NCBI RefSeq assembly: GCF_029168945.1 | Contig: NC_083601.1 | Span: 39,173,660 to 39,237,659 of the forward strand | Direction: 5' to 3' | Source of the DNA: Cannabis sativa | Taxonomy: Eukaryota; Streptophyta; Magnoliopsida; Rosales; Cannabaceae | Length of the DNA stretch: 64,000 bases | Shown: piece after piece, positions 59,170-64,000 of the stretch | Position numbering within the stretch: the stretch's first letter is position 1 | Layout: the number at the start of each line of letters is the position of its first letter | Notes under the pieces: generated by a model | What the model was told of the DNA's origin: nothing | The model's database searches: none | The model's input: only the letters and a program-made list of their open reading frames with translations | Position numbers and translations under genes: made by a program

Positions 59170-61753
59170 TTATACTGAGTCCACTCCTTCAACCTGCTGT
59201 CGAGCAAGATATCTTTCCCTTCGCTCTTTCTGCACATCAGAAGTACATATACAAGAACGGATGTTATAAAAGGGAAAACATGTGCATTGCACAAAACAAT
59301 ATTTAAAAAGATAAGAATGGACAAAACTCACCCATTCATCGATTACAAGCCCTTCTCCAATAATTTTTGGACCTGCATCTTCTGTCGGTTTCTTGCGTGC
59401 CTCAAGCGCAGCATCAGCTTCAGCTAATTGGCGTTTCAACTTTTCCAAAGTCTTTAAATAAGAAGCAAAATACACATTTGGAAGTCAGCAGCTTAACCAG
59501 CGTGACAATTGTAAATGCTAGTAGTACAATGAAATAAAGACAAATAACACTTACCGGACTAGGACGCTCCGGATCTAGAAAAACAACCCGCAATATCTGT
59601 TCTATAGCAACTTGATCCTTCTGCTCTTCGAACTGTGACCATCAACGAACAATTTAAATGATTTCCAAAGAAATAGGTTAGAATCCATTATTAAGAAACA
59701 GTACAGGTATTCAAGTTATGAAAGTAAAAACATTTTGGAAGAAGAATCTATAGACTATATAAAACAAGTCAAATCCAGGGATAAATAGTTCAATGTGTGG
59801 TTACGGACAATGAACTTCAAATTTCAATTTGACTGAACGCTTGTATGGTATAAACCTTCAAAGAGTGCTTACTATGACTTCATTAAAGGGCAGTAACAAA
59901 AAAATTAAGAACAAGATGCATATCCATAAGATCAAGAAAAGGATCACTGCAGTATGTAATATACTTAAATCCACAAAAACGACACCTTATTGAAATCTCA
60001 AATAAAATGTTAAGGAGAAGCTCATCAATGCAATGATGTGTAACATGTAACAAATACATGATAAATATATTAACACAAAGGATGAGTGAAACGCACCAGC
60101 TCGGGTACATAATCCATTGGTCCTTTCACCTTCAGGCTCATGATTTTAAACTTAACCCTGCTCTTTTGATCAACCAACTTTTCATTGTTCTCAGGAAGCT
60201 CCACAAACTTGAACACTAATACCAATTTAGCAAAAGGACAAGTTCAATCAATAAGAATATTAAAACTTCAAAAAGTCTATCTTATTTAAATAGGAAGATA
60301 TTTTTAAATGTCTTACAAAGAAGCATTACCAGTTGCAATAAGACTCTCGCCAGGAGCAAGAATAGCTCCAGGAGGACGCATAAAGCAACTTTTTGGTGCA
60401 GTGGTTTGAAACTGAAGCAAGACATCAAGAAACTATTAGAGACCTAAATATGAAAAGTGCCGCAATTTTAACTCTGTGATGACCTTTCTATAGAAACATT
60501 AGCATAGAATCTAGATCATCATTGAGAGCATATCAACGAACAGAGAACATATCATCATCACTATCACCATCACCATAGAAGGGTGATAAAAATGCTAAGA
60601 AAAAGAGAAAATAAGAAATTTGAAGTTAATACCTTGAATGCTACATGGGATTTGCTAGAATTTTTTATTTTAATGGCACTCCTAACTTGTTTACCAGGTT
60701 CACCTTCAAGAGAAAACAATAAATACATTACATGTAAGATAATAAATAGCAAAACGATGAATACATGTGGATCCAGAAAGACAAAAGAGGGAAAAAAAAA
60801 ATGCAATACAAGGACAGAAAATAAAAACAAAAACACCTGAAAAAGAGAAAAAAACAACGAATCGACACATGTGAGGTCGCTCGCACACATATATGTCTCA
60901 TTAATTATGATATTAAGTATACACGCATTTAAGTTTAATATAGATGTAATTCCAGGATTTCAAAATGCCTCCAGTACAAATCGATTTTCAGATAACAAAC
61001 TCTTAAGACTCAATTACCCAGAAAAACTTCTTCAGCAATTGCCTCTAGTGAATAGATTTCATCCTAATAAGTTTGCTTGATTTTAAATTCGTTGAGGAAC
61101 GAATTCACTCACTATAAGATTGTAGTGTAATGTAAACCCCAAAAAAAATCCTGTACTACCGGAATAAGAAGAGAGAATCTTAATAAAAAAAATTAGATAT
61201 AAAAACCCAATTTCTAGAGAGGAAAAATAAAATGAGTAATCGCATGTTAATAACCATATCTCCCAAGTCAATTAATCAATTAAGGAAAATTAAGCACAAA
61301 TCCTAGCAAAGAAAAACAAAATTCAAAGACTAAAAAAGTCAAAACAAGATCAAGCCACTAAACGAATCAGATCGCATGACAGTATGAAGAAGAAGAGAAA
61401 ATGAAAAACGAAATTGACTTACAAGGAAAGTAGAGCTTATTGGAGGGATCAAGCTTGAGGCGACGTCGAGTTGGGAGCAGCGACCTGGCGACGGAAGAAA
61501 CCGAATTGTTGGTGGCGTGAAGATTGGAAGCATCGTGGTATGAGTTTGAGTTGTGGGGATGATGAGCATTAGTATTAGCATTAATATGATTATGATTATG
61601 GTTATGATGATTATGTTGGGAAGAAGACGAGGACGAGAAATTGGTGGTGGTGGTCGCCGTTGGGCGAAAAGGCCTCTTCAAAAAGCCCCATAGTTTACCG
61701 TCGGCGGAGGTGGATGAGGATGACGAAGAAGACTTTTGGTCAGCTATAGCCAT
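59170..61753 (-). CDS. Vesicle-associated (VAP/MSP-domain) protein, PVA4 group
   Basis: Seven exons, from the start: 61423-61753, 60633-60703, 60330-60411, 60097-60215, 59555-59632, 59332-59451 and 59170-59229. All junctions are GT..AG and in phase, giving 286 residues. Residues 1-100 are low complexity: a Ser run, a basic patch GKLWGFLKRPFRP, then His/Asn-rich sequence encoded by imperfect repeats. The MSP domain (about 103-225) runs from LDPSNKLYFPCEPGKQVRSA through IKIKNSSKSHVAFKFQTTAP and MRPPGAILAPGE to ILRVVFLDPERPSP. A coiled-coil-like tail (LEKLKRQLAEADAALEARKK) and the C-terminal ERRERYLARQQVEGVDSV follow. Unlike ER-anchored VAP27 proteins there is no C-terminal membrane helix, which matches Arabidopsis PVA41-43 (including MAMI). 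The role is inferred as a scaffold at ER-plasma membrane or vesicle sites binding FFAT-like motifs. An in-frame ATG 21 bases upstream (61774) is an alternative start. Confidence 0.95.
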
Positions 61754-61789
61754 TTCAGAGCATTTGGGACCCAAAACGCAGCGTCGTTT

Positions 61790-64000
61790 TTCCCTTTTTT
61801 ATGTTTTAGAACTCTATTAATTATCTTTCTCTGAAGAATTCACGCTTTGTTTGCTTGCGTTTCTAAAACGGTGCTCACTTGCTTAGCTTTTTAGGAAGCT
61901 GCGTTGGAAGAGAGGAGTTTGGGTTTGGGACTTTGGGTTTGGGGCAGGTGCGGTCGGAACTCAGTGGAGCTATTTAATTGTATTTCACTACTCCCCTTCA
62001 CATCCGTCCCTTTTTTATGTTCACCTTTTCGTTTCAACTTTCAAATTCTTGCTCCACAAAGACAAACGACGCCATTTCAATATAATTATACAATTATAAT
62101 AATTAAAATTCAATCTTCTTCTTCTTGTTTCGTTTTTTTTTTTTTTCCTTTTCTCAAAATAAATAAATTTCTGCTTTTGAAAAATCAATATTGTTTTTTT
62201 TTTATTTAAAAATTATTTATTATTATTAATAATAATAATAAAGGAATTTTATACTGTTCTGCTGCCGTGTGTTTCGTTCAAGTGATGGATTTTTGGCGAG
62301 TGGGTCTGAGAAAGGACAACCCGTTGACGTGGAGCTGTTAAGCTGAGTTGACTTACATTACACAAAAAGAAAAAGAAAATGAGAAAAGTTATTTTGCACC
62401 TTTCGGTTTAGTATTATTGATTACTAATAAATAATAACAAAAGGTCAAATTTTGTATTGTATTTAAATTTTTTTTAGTTGCTTAATAAAAGAATTTGAAA
62501 GAGAGAAATTTTAGTAGTGGAAAGGAAGTGGCCATTTTTTTACCATAAGGACAGGACAGAGATGCTGATTTTTTGTTTGACTAATTCCTATGTGATCATG
62601 CAACAACAACATATTCAATTTCGACCCCACCTTAATTTTAATCAAATGTACCAATCAATCAAGCCAAAATTGGAGGTGAGGCAAGACTGTGGTATTTTAA
62701 ATACAAATGGACCATAGCCATTACAATGATACACACTCCATTAGACAAATAATGTGCGCGTTTGTGGATAAGAAAACGGGTGCATATACTATTCTAATGG
62801 ATTTTTAAAATAACAAAGACGTACGCTATAATTAATGCTGCTCTCAATTATCAAATATGTTTTCTTTTTGATAGAAATGTTTGTTTAGTACTCAGTTATG
62901 TGCTACCAGTACCACTTTCTATTTAAAAATAAGATACATACAAAATTAGTTTAGTCCGGTTCCACCTTCACCAAACTTGATACAAGTATAACAATAAAAG
63001 GCATGTCATAATTAGTTTTTTTTCCCTTCCCGCGTTAAATACTAGACTTTCTCAAGGTTGAATTCTTATGTGTAGTGAAAAAAAATATATATACAAAAAC
63101 ATTAGTTTAGTTAGAATTATAATGTTTCAAAACCGCGTATGACACACCAAAACTGATTCAAACATTGGCCTTATTTGATAAGAATTGTTGACTAGTACTC
63201 TTTCTTTCATACTATTCATTATCAAAGGTTTCTCTAGTCACGGATCAAAAAACGACATTGTCGTAGACCTCACATTTAGTTCAAACACTCCAGTCCAACC
63301 AACCCACGAGACAAATTATACTAAAAAATAGTCACAAGACATTACACACTAGCTCATAATTACCTTACAATTCAATTCAAGGGAAAAGTAATAAAATTAT
63401 TTCATATTTTTATTAAAAAAAATGAAAATCTGAAAATTATTCGATTTTGAGCTTTTGGGCTTATGTTTCACAAACTAATCGCATGTTTCACAATCCATCT
63501 TGGTCAGATATCACAGAAAAGAACAGAGCACATAGAACACGAATAACAACTTGACAATTTTATTAATCATCAAAGAAAAAGGCCAAAGACGAGAGGGCTA
63601 AGACCAGAAATTTTGAAAAGACCAGCTTGTTCTAAAGTCAAGATATTAAATTCGTCTCCTCCTCCCTCGTGACTAGTACTGGTACATCCTCTTACTCCAA
63701 TTACTGTTCTTCTCATGAAAGCGCCAATTTGTTGGGTGAAAGTGAAATTGTCCTTGTTGTTTGGTTAATTAGTCTTTCAAGCTTCCATGTTGTTATGATT
63801 GGGATAAATGTTGATTGATATTGGCTCTTACAATGTCACAGTGATAACTCTTTATTTTTTTAAAAATTTGTTAATATTTTGTTACGACCTCTGGCTCAGA
63901 GTATAGTAGATTAAAGTTGAGCACAAGAAAATGTGAAGAGGGGTCTTATCCGTTAGTGTCTCAAGATTGTGTGGTTATCATCTCTCATCACTCTTCTTGT
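61790..64000. other. Upstream region of the VAP gene and right-hand intergenic DNA
   Basis: 61790-62120 is the probable promoter and leader of the VAP gene and has no clear TATA box. Beyond it no gene is supported. 63570-63752 (minus strand) is a 61-codon open stretch bounded upstream by a possible AG acceptor. It could be the last exon of a gene continuing past the window, but I recognise no family. The rest is AT-rich. Confidence 0.4.
62215..62243. repeat. TTA/TAA trinucleotide microsatellite with a dyad
   Basis: (TTA)n followed directly by (TAA)n, which makes the tract a perfect inverted repeat as well as a microsatellite. Confidence 0.8.

Noticed and set aside
61904..62209. Plus-strand 101-codon frame upstream of the VAP gene
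   Set aside because: Its C-terminal half is poly-Phe from T-rich DNA; more likely promoter sequence of the minus-strand VAP gene.

Overview
The window is nuclear DNA of a flowering plant, most likely a eudicot and probably a rosid. Genes have introns with GT..AG borders, intergenic DNA is very AT-rich, and the gene families are plant-specific (HD-Zip I, STP hexose carrier, group-4 VAP, DUF3774/WIP). Plant-type SINE, LINE, MITE and chromovirus insertions are common. I cannot name the species.

Eight protein-coding genes are supported. (1) An HD-Zip class I transcription factor of the LMI1/ATHB51/ATHB22 type (5834-6783, +). (2) An STP1/STP12-like H+/monosaccharide symporter with four exons (25019-27919, +). 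(3-6) Four small secreted single-LysM proteins in tandem on the minus strand (31104-31532, 37017-37463, 41008-41409, 53237-53714). Each has a signal-peptide exon and a LysM exon joined at a phase-1 intron. (7) A DUF3774 wound-induced polypeptide (56939-57235, -). (8) A seven-exon VAP/MSP-domain protein of the PVA4 group (59170-61753, -). The genes look independently transcribed. Only the LysM array forms a functional block.

The LysM array is the most interesting part. Promoter homology alternates along it: genes 1 and 3 share one type and genes 2 and 4 share another. The coding exons do not follow this pattern, because genes 2, 3 and 4 resemble each other most. An 8.8-kb Ty3/gypsy chromovirus (44402-53224) with 2.3-kb LTRs, a tRNA-iMet primer site, a polypurine tract and a perfect 5-bp GAAGA duplication sits just past the stop codon of gene 4. 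It cuts that gene off from its own 3' UTR, which survives at about 44260-44401.

The rest is transposon-rich intergenic DNA. Elements with diagnosable ends include two related hAT MITEs with perfect 8-bp duplications (1816-2067, 19790-20212), a TAGGGGTGT-type hAT family (20332, 32801, 34724, 39073 and a worn copy near 55845), a CACTA MITE (7567-7898), two Mutator-like MITEs (2256-2437, 57643-57826), an Emigrant-like pogo MITE (43632-44066), tRNA-type SINEs and two LINE tails with RNase H domains. About 18 kb between genes 1 and 2 carries no gene that I can support.
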